A stretch of DNA of 64,000 nucleotides from Nemertoderma westbladi (GCA_032718475.1 JAUCBJ010005043.1:62001-126000), one strand, 5' to 3'. Shown: positions 13,351 through 26,227, counted from the stretch's first letter. A program made the numbers and translations. The notes: generated from the letters alone by a model not told the origin.

Positions 13351-13473
13351 AGCGTTCTTAATATATATGTAATATATATATAATGCAGCTGCAATGCAGC
13401 ATGCCGATCGTAGTTGTAGGATACTGGTCGTGGATCATGAATGCAGTAGACAGTAGACACAAATAGAACATTT

Positions 13474-16310
13474 CCTGTATGCTCCATATGTAACTGTATG
13501 CTCCATATGTAACTGTATGCTCCGTATGTACCCGTATGCTCCATATGTAACTGTATGCTCCGTATCTAGCTGTATGCTCTGTATGTACCTGTATGCTCCG
13601 TATGTACCTGTATGCTCCGAATGCTCCTTATGTACCTGTATGCTCCGTATGTACCTGTATGCTCCGTATGTACCTGTATGCTCCGAATGCTCCTTATGTA
13701 CCTGTATGCTCCGTATGTACCTGTATGCTCCATATGTAACTGTATGCTCCGTATGTACCTGAATGCTCCGTATGTACATGTATGCTCCTTATGTACCTGT
13801 ATGCTCCGTATGTAACTGTATACTCTTATGTACCTGTATGCTCCATATGTAACTGTATGCTCCGTATGTACCCGTATTCTCCGTATGTACCTGTATGCTC
13901 CTTATGTACCTGTATGCTCCGTATGTAGCTGTATGCTCCATATGTAACTGTATGCTCCGTATGTACCTGTATGCTGCGTATGTACCTGTATGCTCCGAAT
14001 GCTCCTTATGTACCTGTATGCTCCGTATGTACCTGTATGCTCCGTATGTACCTGTATGCTCCGAATGCTCCTTATGTACCTGTATGCTCCGTATGTACCT
14101 GAATGCTCCGTATGTACATGTATGCTCCTTATGTACCTGTATGCTCCGTATGTAACTGTATACTCTTATGTACCTGTATGCTCCATATGTAACTGTATGC
14201 TCCGTATGTACCCGTATTCTCCGTATGTACCTGTATGCTCCTTATGTACCTGTATGCTCCGTATGTAGCTGTATGCTCCATATGTAACTGTATGCTCCGT
14301 ATGTACCTGTATGCTCCGTATGTACCTGTATGCTCCGAATGCTCCTTATGTACCTGTATGCTCCGTATGTACCTGTATGCTCCGTATGTACCTGTATGCT
14401 CCGAATGCTCCTTATGTACCTGTATGCTCCGTATGTACCTGTATGCTCCATATGTAACTGTATGCTCCGTATGTACCTGAATGCTCCGTATGTACATGTA
14501 TGCTCCTTATGTACCTGTATGCTCCGTATGTAACTGTATACTCTTATGTACCTGTATGCTCCATATGTAACTGTATGCTCCGTATGTAATGGTATTCTCC
14601 GTATGTACCTGTATGCTCCTTATGTACCTGTATGCTCCATATGTAACTGTATGCTCCTTATGTACCTGTATGCTCCGTATGTACCTATATGCTCCGTATG
14701 TACCTGTATGCTCGGTATGTACCTGTATGCTCCTTATGTACCTGTATGCTCCTTATGTACCTGTATGCTCCATATATGTAACTGTATGCTCCGTATGTAC
14801 CTGTATGCTCCGTATGTACCCGAATTCTCCGTATGTATGTATGCTCCTTATGTACCTGTATGCTCCGTATGTACCTGTATGCTCCATATGTAACTGTATG
14901 CTCCGTATGTACCCGAATTCTCCGTATGTATGTATGCTCCTTATGTACCTGTATGCTCCGTATGTACCTGTATGCTCCATATGTAACTGTATGCTCCGTA
15001 TGTACCCGAATTCTCCGTATGTATGTATGCTCCTTATGTAACTGTATGCTCCTTGTACCTGTATATGCTCCGTATGTACCTGTATGCTCCGTATGTACCT
15101 GTATGCTCCGAATGCTCCTTATGTACCTGTATGCTCCGTATGTACCTGTATGCTCCGTATGTACCTGTATGCTCCGAATGCTCCTTATGTACCTGTATGC
15201 TCCGTATGTACCTGTATGCTCCGTATGTACCTGTATGCTCCGTATGTACCTGTATGCTCCGTATGTACCTGTATGCTCCGTATGTACCTATATGCTCCGT
15301 ATGTACCTGTATGCTCCGTATGTACCTGTACGCTCCGTTTGCACCTGTATGCTCCTTATGTACCTGTATGCTCCGTATGTAACTGTATGCTCCGTATGTA
15401 CCTGTATGCTGCGTATGTACCTGTATGCTCCGTATGTACCTGTACGCTCCGTTTGTACCTGTATGCTCCATATGTAACTGTATGCTCCGTATGTACCTGT
15501 ATGCTCCATATGTAACTGTATGCTCCGTATGTACCTGTATGCTCCATATGTAACTGTATGCTCCTTGTACCTGTATATGCTCCGTATGTACCTGTATGCT
15601 CCGTATGTACCTGTATGCTCCGAATGCTCCTTATGTACCTGTATGCTCCGTATGTACCTGTATGCTCCGTATGTACCTGTATGCTCCGTATGTACCTGTA
15701 TGCTCCGTATGTACCTGTATGCTCCGTATGTACCTGTACGCTCCGTTTGTACCTGTATGCTCCTTATGTACCTGTATATGCTCCGTATGTACCTGTATGC
15801 TCCGTATGTACCTGTATGCTCCGAATGCTCCTTATGTACCTGTACGCTCCGTTTGTACCTGTATGCTCCTTATGTACCTGTATATGCTCCGTATGTACCT
15901 GTATGCTCCGTATGTACCTGTATGCTCCGAATGCTCCTTATGTACCTGTACGCTCCGTTTGTACCTGTATGCTCCTTATGTACCTGTATATGCTCCGTAT
16001 GTACCTGTATGCTCCGTATGTACCTGTATGCTCCGAATGCTCCTTATGTACCTGTACGCTCCGTTTGTACCTGTATGCTCCGTATGTACCTGTACGCTCC
16101 GTTTGTACCTGTATGCTCCTTATGTACCTGTATATGCTCCGTATGTACCTGTATGCTCCGTATGTACCTGTATGCTCCGAATGCTCCTTATGTACCTGTA
16201 CGCTCCGTTTGTACCTGTATGCTCCTTATGTACCTGTATGCTCCTTATGTACCTGTATGCTCCGTTTGTACCTGTATGCTCCTTATGTACCTGTATGCTC
16301 CGTATGCTCC
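13474..16310. repeat. 19-bp minisatellite, about 150 copies
   Basis: A 2.8-kb array of the unit GTATGTACCTGTATGCTCC. Common variants carry CAT or CTT in place of CGT, AAC in place of ACC, and inserted ATGCTCC. Because 19 is not a multiple of three, three units make 57 bp and every frame stays open through long stretches on both strands, giving 19-residue protein repeats. That openness is a by-product of the repeat, not evidence of a gene. Higher-order blocks recur, for example around 13615-13830 and 14335-14550. The array lies in intron 2 of the EGF-ligand gene. Confidence 0.97.
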
Positions 16311-16960
16311 TGTCCCTCGAAAGACAGTTCAGTTCCAAAGTGTGCTCTGGTCAGGTGTTGTGTTGGAGTTCTGCATCAACAAAACTAATGTTGATAATTA
16401 TTATTTTAACTGCACGAAATGACTCATTATAAATGACAAAAAATGCGCCCTCCATACCATTACTTCTAAGTTTTCACTATTTCGAAGTGTTTACCATTAA
16501 CACCTGAAAGAAACCACTTAATTATCTTATAATTATCGCATTAATCATGTACTGATGTAATTTGGATTAGGCCCTACCTAAACACTCAAACACATGGATG
16601 ACCAATAATATCATACCCAATTATCCGCATACCGATGCGTTGTACTGTAGGCCTAATACTGTATTAGTTACCCATCCCCAACGGGTAACGTATACTACAT
16701 AAAAGCGAATAAGAAGAAATAAAGTCTAAGATACATATGATATGATGATCGTCATAAACTCGTCCAGACAAGTTTGTTATAGTTGCGGGAAAACAACAAA
16801 TAGTTTTACGCAACTGTCCCTTTCAAGACTACTACCACCCCACCCAGAGTTAAATAAATATAAAACTACCGGTATATATATAAATTGTAATTTTAATAGA
16901 ACTTACCCTATTTTTTAGGCACCCCTTATATAATAAGTTCTACATTGTATATTTTTTCAG

Positions 16961-17128
16961 GTGTCCACCTAATTACATTGGACAATACTGCGAGTTTCTC
17001 GATTTCGGGTCATTCAGCCAGAAAGAGGCTGGAGCCACTAATATGGCCTCCTACATCATACCAGTAGTAGTTGGTGCTATTATTATTATCGTTCTAATTG
17101 CAGCCATTATTTATATGAGACATATGAA
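16961..17128 (+). CDS. EGF-family ligand, exon 3 (EGF end and transmembrane helix)
   Basis: Acceptor ATTTTTTCAG, donor AA before GTAAGT. The 168-bp exon enters and leaves in phase 2. With the last bases of exon 2 it gives CVCPPNYIGQYCE, closing the EGF module. A linker follows, then a transmembrane segment IIPVVVGAIIIIVLIAAIIY, then RHMK as a basic stop-transfer. The short linker between EGF and membrane is where such precursors are usually cleaved. The exon is a multiple of three, so skipping it would keep frame while removing the EGF end and the membrane anchor. This exon is the strongest evidence for the gene. Confidence 0.92.
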
Positions 17129-19335
17129 GTAAGTAATATTTTATATAAGTAATTATTTACATAACTAATTATTATTAAATAATAAACATTAATATAATAA
17201 TATAATAATATGTAATGCGTTTGACACAGAAAACCAAACTTTTGTTTGTATTATTATTTACAAACAAAAGTGCAGTATCACTGAAATTTATGACATTACT
17301 TAAAAGGTCACGTATTTGTCAAAACATTGGACTATTTAGCCTATGTATCTCTTCTAAGGAATTGGTTCAACTGAATGGCTTGAAATTTGGAGGGGAATTA
17401 ATTTTGAATGTGTCTCAGACGTGGTAGCAGAATAAATAAAAAAAATTATTGTGATCACCAGAAATTTTCAAATTGAAAAATTTTTTTTTTTAAGTTAAAA
17501 ATTCGCTAAACGAAAAAAAAGTATTTTTGTCGTTTTTTGTGATGTAACTTTTGAAATTTCTAACCTACATCTATAAATGGTGGTTCCACCTATAAAGGGT
17601 AAGTAGAAAAACATATACTTAAAATTTCATGCAATTAGGTCCTGTGGTTCCAGAGAAACAGGTACATTAGTTAAAAATAAATAATGAAATTCTGAGATAC
17701 TGTAATGGCAATTAAAGTTTTCAATCTTTTCCGCCATTTTTTGTTAAAGGAGGGATAATTCAAATTATATTTAAAAAAAGGAAGACATTCAGGCAGGCAG
17801 GCAGATAGACAGACAATCTAGAATACATGAAACATTTAAACTGACGTGATCAGTAAACATGAAAAATCCTATAGCGAAAGTTGTACAATGCATGTGTTTC
17901 TTTAATTTTGTCAGACTGACCGACTACTGACAGGCAGACAGACAGCTATAACTCGAGCACTAAAAGAGATCTCGCTATGTCGTTTTTAGTTTTGAAATCG
18001 CCATTAAATTTTAATCCGGAATCCGTAAAAATTTTAATTTTTATCACAAACACGTGCCCTTAAAGACAAAAAGTACGCCTATGGACTGTGGCGGAATAAA
18101 GGCAACATAACATACTTTATGCAAATAGTCTGTAGCCACCAGAGAGCCAGACATGGAGTTGCAGTGTATTTTATGGGTCGATCTTAGGGACCACCATCTT
18201 TATGCGCTGTAAAACACATACCGGTAGTTCAAAATTCTAATATATATATATATTTCTACCCCAAGGGCCTCCCTCATCAGAACACCAAATTACAAAATTC
18301 TAAAACTATAATCGGTCTGAAACATTTCAGCTGCACATTGACGATATATGTATGCTATGCTCTGCCACCATGCAATCAGTCACAATTGCATTAAGAATGC
18401 TTTGCCGGTTTATCGACAAAATTGCACCGCCACAACTCCCTATCCCCCATGTCTTTCGCGAGATTATCCGCATCTTCAAGACCAGTGTCCATTAGGAGGC
18501 GTCTCAAGAAAGGCATGGGCTGTCCACCATGCTTATTTTCTCCATGGGGCTGCCTAAGCACAAGATTGTACACAGGCTGGTCCTCACGGCGAAAGCAATG
18601 TCCTGCAAAGCGGAAGCGGCTTTGTTCACTTGAACTTGGGGAACCAATGAGACATCTCCAATATTATATAGTGTCTGATTGGAGATGTGTTGTACAGTAC
18701 TTGGCGCAGCATTCTTGTGAAAGTGTCAGCCAGGGATTTGGTGTTCTCTGCAGTTAGAGCCCAGCATGGACACCCATAAGAGTACTGGTACTACTGTACT
18801 GCTGCTCTAAATAATCAAATTGCCTGTGTTTCTTGGTGACCTTCAAATCCTGGACAGCCCATATAAAGCTCATAGGTGCGCCTCATAGGATCGCCTACCC
18901 AGGCGAGTGTAGACTACATAAACTGTACAAAATACAAATAATTATATTGCGCTAGAGGCCGTATTGGGAAAAAACTAAATCTGTCTAAAAACACTGGCTG
19001 CGTACAAAAACTACCTCCAGGGTCAGTATAATACCTGGTTACGATACGTATACAGTAATATAGAAAATATATCTATCAGAAATATATTAGAATTTTAAAC
19101 TAGATGTTTAATGCAAAATTAATTATGTCTACTTTCCTCTAGGTTACTGTACTACTAAAAATATTTCTTAGACTACTCCATAGCGAATAAATTCTTCAAC
19201 CGACCTGGTGGATCTAAAATCTGTAACTTAAGGCAAAATGAAAACGAAAAACAGCAAAGGCCAAACGATGCCGAGAATGAAAAGTATTCTAATAAAATCA
19301 GTTATGTAAGTTTTTAATATTTCTTTATAATTTAG
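17129..19335 (+). other. intron 3 of the EGF-ligand gene
   Basis: A 2.2-kb intron from GTAAGT to TATAATTTAG. It contains a LINE fragment on the - strand (18391-18830) and short CAGGCAGGCAGGCAGATAGA-like tracts near 17790 and 17930. The rest is AT-rich sequence with no coding signal. Confidence 0.65.
18391..18830 (-). pseudogene. LINE ORF2 C-terminal fragment
   Basis: The - strand reads RFAGHCFRREDQPVYNLVLR, then GENKHGGQP, then a segment with DTGLEDADNL and DMGDRELWR, ending at a stop. This is the familiar C-terminus of animal non-LTR retrotransposon polymerases, after the reverse-transcriptase domain. Upstream remnants include TFTRMLRQVL, matching the YTRMLR region of the same proteins, but frames shift between them. 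It is a 5'-truncated insertion in intron 3, opposite to the host gene, and is a second copy of the family at 12880-13350. Confidence 0.8.
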
Positions 19336-19507
19336 AAGTAAATACCGGCTGCACACGTCTGACAAAGATACTATATTGGAGTCTGGAACTCTGTCGACCA
19401 TTAATAGTAAGAACAATGGAGATGGTAAATGGAACGGAAGAACAAATAATTCGTTACAACCTGACTCCACTAGCGGGGAACCGTCGAACTCTCAGGTTGG
19501 CCGCTAA
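19336..19507 (+). CDS. EGF-family ligand, exon 4 (cytoplasmic tail)
   Basis: Acceptor TATAATTTAG at the end of intron 3. The AA left from exon 3 completes a Lys codon, followed by SKYRLHTSDKDT. The tail is hydrophilic, rich in Ser, Asn and Gly, and ends QVGR at a TAA (19505-19507). The first residues are basic, as expected just inside the membrane. No kinase or other domain is visible. A candidate poly(A) signal AATAAA lies at about 19993. Confidence 0.8.
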
Positions 19508-20939
19508 GTGTCCTATCTCAATGTTGCATGCGGTGATCTGCATGTTGATGTTTTCATTGACAATCCTTCTCTGACATACGAGACTTTACGTTACCGGTAC
19601 CCATGCGTGCAACCGTGTACTGCATCATACTGCGGTATATTACGTGACTAAATGTTGTTTCACTTTCAGTTTATGTTGATTGACATACTTAAATGGCCTT
19701 TATCACATTTTCACCGATTGAATATCGTTTTTAGAGTACTTGAATGTATTTGTTATAGTTTTAAATCTTAGGATTTTTTATTGATATGATTTTTGCAGTA
19801 AATTAATATTATTTTCTCTTATTTTTGCTGATTTTGTAACTTTTTGACATTACCGTAAGGTGCAGCTCATCGTAAGTTATTCCATTGAAATAATTATTGT
19901 AACTTCAGGAACGAAATATTAGGCCTTACAAATTTCGTAATAATTTTATAATCCGTAGCCTATTAAATTGGTGTAATAATAATAAGAGTTACAATAAATA
20001 GTGACTTTGCCGCTTCACCGAGCTGATCTTTGTTCGTTTTGACTCACGTCAGTCTTTTTAATTACGAGATATTTCATTAAGAAAAGTAAACATCTCGTTT
20101 ATTCGACCCCGTTTGAACATATTTAGTGATATTTCTCTACAAGAATCTGGCCGAATCTGACAGAACTTAATCGAACTGGGCCGCCAAATGAAAGATCATT
20201 TAGAAACAACAATAAATTATTTATGCACGCTACTGTAGGTGAAATAAATATTTAATTTAATTCTAGTTTTATTACATTTAAAAAGTTGTTACTTCGCTAA
20301 GCTAATTTTTTTCTTCCCATAATACAACAACACTGCAGCACTAGTGATTTTACCTGAAACGATAGCAGGTGTATAGATTGTATGTATAAATGAATAAATA
20401 CAGAGCAAATTCGTAAAAAATACTGGGCAAAAACTAATAAATACAGGGCATTTAGGAATTATACATGGCATAATAAGTAGAAAATATAAGGCATGAAAAA
20501 TATGTTTCATGTTATGTTAAATATTATCTTATGGTGAATTAAATTTAATTTAACGATATATTAATGCTAATATGTATTTATATAAAACATAATTAATTAT
20601 AATATTATTTTCGCCTGGGTGCTTTTAAATTATCTTTCATTTAACGGTCAATGTCACCTCGTTTTCAATCTATTTCGATCCAGGTTCGTGTAAAGAGAGT
20701 TCTATTCCGCATATTTGGCACAAATAATGATGAGTTCATTTAGTAAACTTTGAGGCAATTAATGAAAACGATTAAATCGATTATTTGTAATTCGATAAAT
20801 TTGGATTTTCGGAAGTAAAATAATTATGACATTCATAACGTAAAGAAAGTTTAATTAACGTATTTTTACATTAAAAGATGCCACTTATCTGTTTTCCGTA
20901 CCGGTTTTTAAACTCAAAAACTGTACTGTATACGTTGAA
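19508..20939. other. 3' UTR and intergenic sequence
   Basis: AT-rich. The first part is probably the 3' UTR of the EGF-ligand gene, with AATAAA near 19993. No protein-coding frame looks real here. Confidence 0.4.
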
Positions 20940-21356
20940 CAGGGCCGGATTAAGGTTATATGGCTAATGTCCAATGAGTCCCTCGAATGCTAGTGCCATA
21001 CCAGCGAAATTTTTTGAATTTGAAAATTGTTAAAAGCATTTATTTCTACAATTAATGGCAACAGCCCCTATAGTAATTAACTGCTCTACTGCTCAGAGTT
21101 TAAAAACCCATAACTGCAAGTTCAATGGCAGTGAATTAGTAATATTAATGACTCCCTCTGTAAGATTACATGTAAACCGCTAAAATTCATGGTTTTTAAG
21201 TCAAAGAATGGTTTCCATAGTTTCAATTTTACATTATTTATTGATTTCTAATTTTTAATTTGCACCTCCTTTACATGTTATTGGAATTGGGGGGCCCCAA
21301 AAAGTCGGGGGCCCCTTGGCTATAGCCTAGCTAGCCTAGTCCATATTCCAGCCCTG
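20940..21356. mobile_element. hAT-type MITE with 8-bp target duplication
   Basis: The ends are CAGGGCCGGATTAAG on the left and, read inward from the right, CAGGGCTGGAATATGG, an imperfect inverted pair starting CAGGG as in hAT elements. Flanking octamers ACGTTGAA (20932-20939) and ACTTTGAA (21357-21364) match at seven of eight positions, consistent with an 8-bp target-site duplication. At 417 bp with no transposase it is a non-autonomous copy. Confidence 0.8.
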
Positions 21357-22571
21357 ACTTTGAATGATAATGAAATATTTTATATCATTATATTATTTGT
21401 TTACCAAGCATTTCGATACAATATATAGCCTACAATATAATATAGCCAGCGGCGTCGAAGTAGCCTACGTCAACGTCAAATATATGCAATTAAAATCGAT
21501 AAGTGGGACACATAATTATTATTTAGCCGCAATTTTTTCGGACTCACTTTTTTTACTTTTTTAATTACTGTGTATTCCCACCTGATTTAATAAATTTCAA
21601 AATAAATATGAAAATGCATTGGATATTATTGTGTATAACAGTAGTTACTTTACAAGATAGTTATTTAACTTTATCTTATTGTGTATTTATTATTTAATAA
21701 TTATAATAAAATAGCTCATTAAATTAATTACTTTATACAACGTATTTTATTTCCGAGATTACTTGTTATTATAGGAGACCAGACCACTATCCCGTGGTGA
21801 ACACAACTGATGCCCTAATTATTTACTAACTTAACAATTAATTACTGTATTGAGTTTTGAATTTTCGTTGTAACAGTAACATTTATCACGGCCATCGAAA
21901 CAAACCGGTCGATGGGAAGCAATTTAAAGCGGAGATTCGATTCCAAATAACTTCAGGCGATAATAAGGGTACAAGGCGATAATGGGTACGCGAATTTGGT
22001 ACCGATGTAACAGCAAAATATGCCTCCCGTGGCATTTTTTCCTAGGAAATAATGCCCCCCCCCCCCTTGGAAATTATGCCCCCCCCCCATGAATTACACT
22101 ATTTTATTGAAGACTGTCTGGCTCTTATGCACAACTGAACCCAGCCTATTAAACAATGAAAGAGACCCCAAACCAACACCAACCATTACTTTGGGGACTG
22201 TTGTTTTGAACGCTTTTATAATATAGGCCCTTCCGCTTATTTTATGAAACGCCTTACAAATTTTTTTTATAAACATTTTTTTTTCATAAATAAGTGAAAC
22301 TCGTCATAAACTCCAAGGGAAAGGAGCAGGCTACAGAGGCAGGCTTTTCTAACCAAAACAATATACAGCCACTTTACCAATTGAGGGAAAGAAGCAGGTT
22401 ACAGATGCGAGCTTTTCGAAGCAAAACAATAAACAATCATCAGTTATAGTCACTCTATAACCAAAAAAATCAGGCAGTCAAGCAAATAGGTACCGGCTGA
22501 CCGGTACGGAGGTGTAGAAAGACAATTAGAAACGGTTGATACAACGGTCCCTAAAGTAACAAGACCCCTGT
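21357..22571. other. non-coding sequence with dispersed repeat fragments
   Basis: AT-rich sequence with C-runs near 22055-22090. A repeat pair at about 22318-22440 has AAAGGAGCAGGCTACAGAGG-like and CTAACCAAAACAAT blocks; similar blocks occur near 3275, 11540 and 57632. No gene is seen. Confidence 0.5.
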
Positions 22572-25500
22572 TCTACATTCCGTACCGATACCTCAGTACC
22601 TTCGTATCTACTCTACATTTCGTACCGGTACCTCAGTACCTCCGTATCTACTCTACATTCCGTACCGGTACCTCAGTACCTCCGTATCTACTCTACATTC
22701 CGTACCAGTACCTCAGTACCTCCGTATCTCCTCTACATCCCGTACCGGTACCTCAGTACCTCCGTATCTACTCTACATTCCGTACCGGTACCTCAGTACC
22801 TCCGTATCTACTCTACATTTCGTACCGGTACCTCAGTACCTCCGTATCTACTCTACATTCCGTACCGGTACCTCAGTACCTCCGTATCTACTCTACATTC
22901 CGTACCAGTACCTCAGTACCTCCGTATCTCCTCTACATCCCGTACCGGTACCTCAGTACCTCCGTATCTACTCTACATTCCGTACCGGTACCTCAGTACC
23001 TCCGTATCTACTCTACATTTCGTACCGGTACCTCAGTACCTCCGTATCTACTCTACATTCCGTACCGGTACCTCAGTACCTCCGTATCTACTCTACATTC
23101 CGTACCAGTACCTCAGTACCTCCGTATCTACTCTACATTTCGTACCGGTACCTCAGTACCTCCGTATCTAATCTACATTCCGTACCGGTACCTCAGTACC
23201 TTCGTATCTACTCTACATTCCGTACCGGTACCTCAGTACCTCCGTATCTAATCTACATTCCGTACCGGTACCTCAGTACCTCCGTATCTACTCTACATTC
23301 CGTACCGGTACCTCAGTACCTCCGTATCTACTCTACATTTCGTACCGGTACCTCAGTACCTCCGTATCTCCTCTACATCCCGTACCGGTACCTCAGTACC
23401 TCCGTATCCACTCTACATTCCGTACCGGTACCTCCGTATCTACTCTACATTCCGTACCGGTACCTCAGTACCTCCGTATCCACTCTACATTCCGTACCGG
23501 TACCTCCGTATCTACTCTACATTCCGTACCGGTACCTCAGTACCTCCGTATCTCCTCTACATCCCGTACCGGTACCTCAGTACCTCCGTATCCACTCTAC
23601 ATTCCGTACCGGTACCTCCGTATCTACTCTACATTCCGTACCGGTACCTCAGTACCTCCGTATCTCCTCTACATCCCGTACCGGTACCTCAGTACCTCCG
23701 TATCCACTCTACATTCCGTACCGGTACCTCCGTATCCACTCTACATTCCGTACCGGTACCTCCGTATCTACTCTACATTCCGTACCGGTACCTCAGTACC
23801 TCCGTATCTACTCTACATTCCGTACCAGTACCTCAGTACCTCCGTATCTCCTCTACATCCCGTACCGGTACCTCAGTACCTCCGTATCCACTCTACATTC
23901 CGTACCGGTACCTCCGTATCTACTCTACATTCCGTACCGGTACCTTCGTATCTACTCTACATTCCGTACCGGTACCTTCGTATCTACTCTACATTCCGTA
24001 CCGGTACCTCAGTACCTCCGTATCTACTCTACATTCCGTACCAGTACCTCAGTACCTCCGTATCTCCTCTACATCCCGTACCGGTACCTCAGTACCTCCG
24101 TATCTACTCTACATTCCGTACCGGTACCTCCGTATCTACTCTACATTCCGTACCGGTACCTCCGTATCTACTCTACATTTCGTACCGGTACCTCAGTACC
24201 TCCGTATCTACTCTACATTCCGTACCGGTACCTCAGTACCTCCGTATCTACTCTACATTCCGTACCAGTACCTCAGTACCTCCGTATCTCCTCTACATCC
24301 CGTACCGGTACCTCAGTACCTCCGTATCTACTCTACATTCCGTACCGGTACCTCCGTATCTACTCTACATTCCGTACCGGTACCTTCGTATCTACTCTAC
24401 ATTCCGTACCGGTACCTCAGTACCTCCGTATCTACTCTACATTCCGTACCAGTACCTCAGTACCTCCGTATCTACTCTACATTCCGTACCGGTACCCCAG
24501 TACCTCCGTATCTACTCTACATTCCGTACCGGTACCTCAGTACCTCCGTATCTACTCTACATTTCGTACCGGTACCTTCGTATCTACTCTACATTCCGTA
24601 CCGGTACCTCAGTACCTCCGTATCTACTCTACATTCCGTACCGGTACCTCAGTACCTCCGTATCTACTCTACATTCCGTACCGGTACCTCAGTACCTCAG
24701 TACCTTCGTATCTACTCTACATTCCGTACCATTACCTCAGTACCTCCGTATCTAATCTACATTCCGTACCGGTACCTCAGTACCTTCGTATCTACTCTAC
24801 ATTCCGTACCGGTACCCCAGTACCTCCGTATCTATCTACATTCCGTACCGGTACCTCCGTATCTAATCTACATTCCGTACCGGTACCTCAGTACCTTCGT
24901 ATCTACTCTACATTCCGTACCGGTACCCCAGTACCTCCGTATCTATCTACATTCCGTACCGGTACCTCCGTATCTACTTACATTCCGTACCGGTACCTCA
25001 GTACCTTCGTATCTACTCTACATTCCGTACCGGTACCCCAGTACCTCCGTATCTATCTACATTCCGTACCGGTACCTCAGTACCTCCGTATCTACTCTAC
25101 ATTCCGTGCCGGTACCTCCGTATCTACTCTACATTCCGTACCGGTACCTCAGTACCTTCGTATCTACTCTACATTCCGTACCGGTACCTCAGTACCTTCG
25201 TATCTACTCTACATTCCGTACCGGTACCTCAGTACCTCCGTATCTATCTACATTCCGTACCGGTACCTCAGTACCTCCATATCTACTCTACATTCCATAC
25301 CGGTACCTCAGTATCTACTCTACATTCCGTACCAGTACCTTCGTATCTACTCTACATTCCGTACCAGTACCTCCGTATCTACTCTACATTCCGTACCGGT
25401 ACCTCAGTACCTCCGTATCTACTCTACATTCCGTACCGGTACCTCAGTACCTCCGTATCTACTCTACATTCCGTAGCGGTACCTCAGTACCTCCGTTTAC

Positions 25501-25794
25501 ATTCCGTACCGGTACCTTCGTATCTACTCTACATTCAGTACCGGTACCTCCGTATCTACTCTACATTCCGTACCAGTACCTCCGTACCTTCGTATCTACT
25601 CTACATTCCGTACCGGTACCTCCGTACCTTCTTATCTACTCTACATTCCGTACCGGTACCTCAGTACCTTCGTATCTACTCAACATTCCGTACCGGTACC
25701 TCAGTACCTTTGTATCTACTCTACATTCCGTACCGGTACCTCAGTACCTCCGTATCTACTCTACATTCCGTACCAGTACCTCCGTACCTTCGTA

Positions 25795-25796
<2 letters not shown>
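22572..25796. repeat. 40-bp minisatellite, about 80 copies
   Basis: A 3.2-kb array of a 40-bp unit of the form CTCTACATTCCGTACCGGTA, CCTCAGTACCTCCGTATCTA. Shorter 31-32-bp variants lack the CAGTACCTC part. Each unit carries nested palindromes (TACCGGTA and GGTACC). Frames stay open because stops are absent from the unit in some frames; no gene is implied. Blocks of several units recur as higher-order repeats, for example the 22680-22900 pattern. Confidence 0.97.
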
Positions 25797-25833
<37 letters not shown>

Positions 25834-26227
25834 AAACATGAACTATATTATCAAATGAGCAAAAGGCGGGAAATTTAAACCATACAAGGGAATTAAATAA
25901 TATAAAATAATTAAACTGATTTTGAAATTGTTTATGATACCGGTATGAGTTACTGACTCTACTGTCCCACCCTTGTGTCGGCGTTGGCCAGCAAGATGGA
26001 CGGCGATGCTTCTGCCCCAACAAATACTGGGCGTTTCCGTGCCGATCTCGACCCTCTTATGCACATCAGGGAGGCCCGCAGCAGCGCGAAGCTGAACTGC
26101 CTCCGCACCCAGCTCACGCACTCCGAGTAGCGCAGCTCGCGCCGGTCCGCCAGCTTTGAAGCGAGGTGCTTCACGAACAGCGTCGTGGAGGGAGATATTC
26201 CGCCCAACGCTGAGAATATCAGCGAGG
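25797..26227 (-). mobile_element. 5'-truncated LINE insertion with poly(A) tail
   Basis: Read on the - strand, 26207 to 25959 encodes a LINE polymerase C-terminus: FVKHLASKLADRRELRYSEC, then SWVRRQFSFALLR, then a CIRGSRS motif, ending at a stop. About 130 bp of AT-rich 3' UTR follow and then 33 A residues (T run at 25797-25829). Truncation at the 5' end plus a long poly(A) is the signature of target-primed reverse transcription. It is GC-richer than its surroundings and interrupts the 40-bp minisatellite. The long uninterrupted A run suggests a young insertion. Confidence 0.88.

Larger units (their letters stand above)
12093..16960 (+). other. intron 2 of the EGF-ligand gene
   Basis: A 4.9-kb intron from GTAAGT to ATTTTTTCAG. 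It contains a perfect hairpin (12134-12263), a decayed LINE fragment (12880-13350) and the 19-bp minisatellite (13474-16310). The remainder, including 16311-16960, has no recognisable coding sequence. Confidence 0.7.
1340..19507 (+). other. gene span: four-exon single-pass EGF-family growth factor
   Basis: Exons 1340-1505, 11948-12092, 16961-17128 and 19336-19507 join in phases 1, 2 and 2 and encode 216 residues. Order of parts: signal peptide, Ser/Thr-rich stalk, one EGF module with six cysteines, a transmembrane helix, and a cytoplasmic tail of about 58 residues. One EGF repeat immediately before a membrane helix is the layout of EGF-receptor ligands (TGF-alpha, HB-EGF, Spitz/Keren-like), which are made as membrane precursors and shed. 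Cysteine spacing is C-x9-C-x5-C-x10-C-x-C-x8-C. The last half, VCPPNYIGQYCE, is a textbook EGF C-terminus; the first loop is longer than the usual seven residues. The assignment to receptor ligands is inference; another single-EGF membrane protein is possible. Intron 1 is 10.4 kb. Confidence 0.8.

Noticed and set aside
13435-16432. Many long frames of Cys/Tyr-rich or His/Ser/Ile-rich 19-residue repeats
   Set aside because: All arise from the 19-bp minisatellite, which has no stop codon in most frames. No start or splice context or flanking coding sequence.
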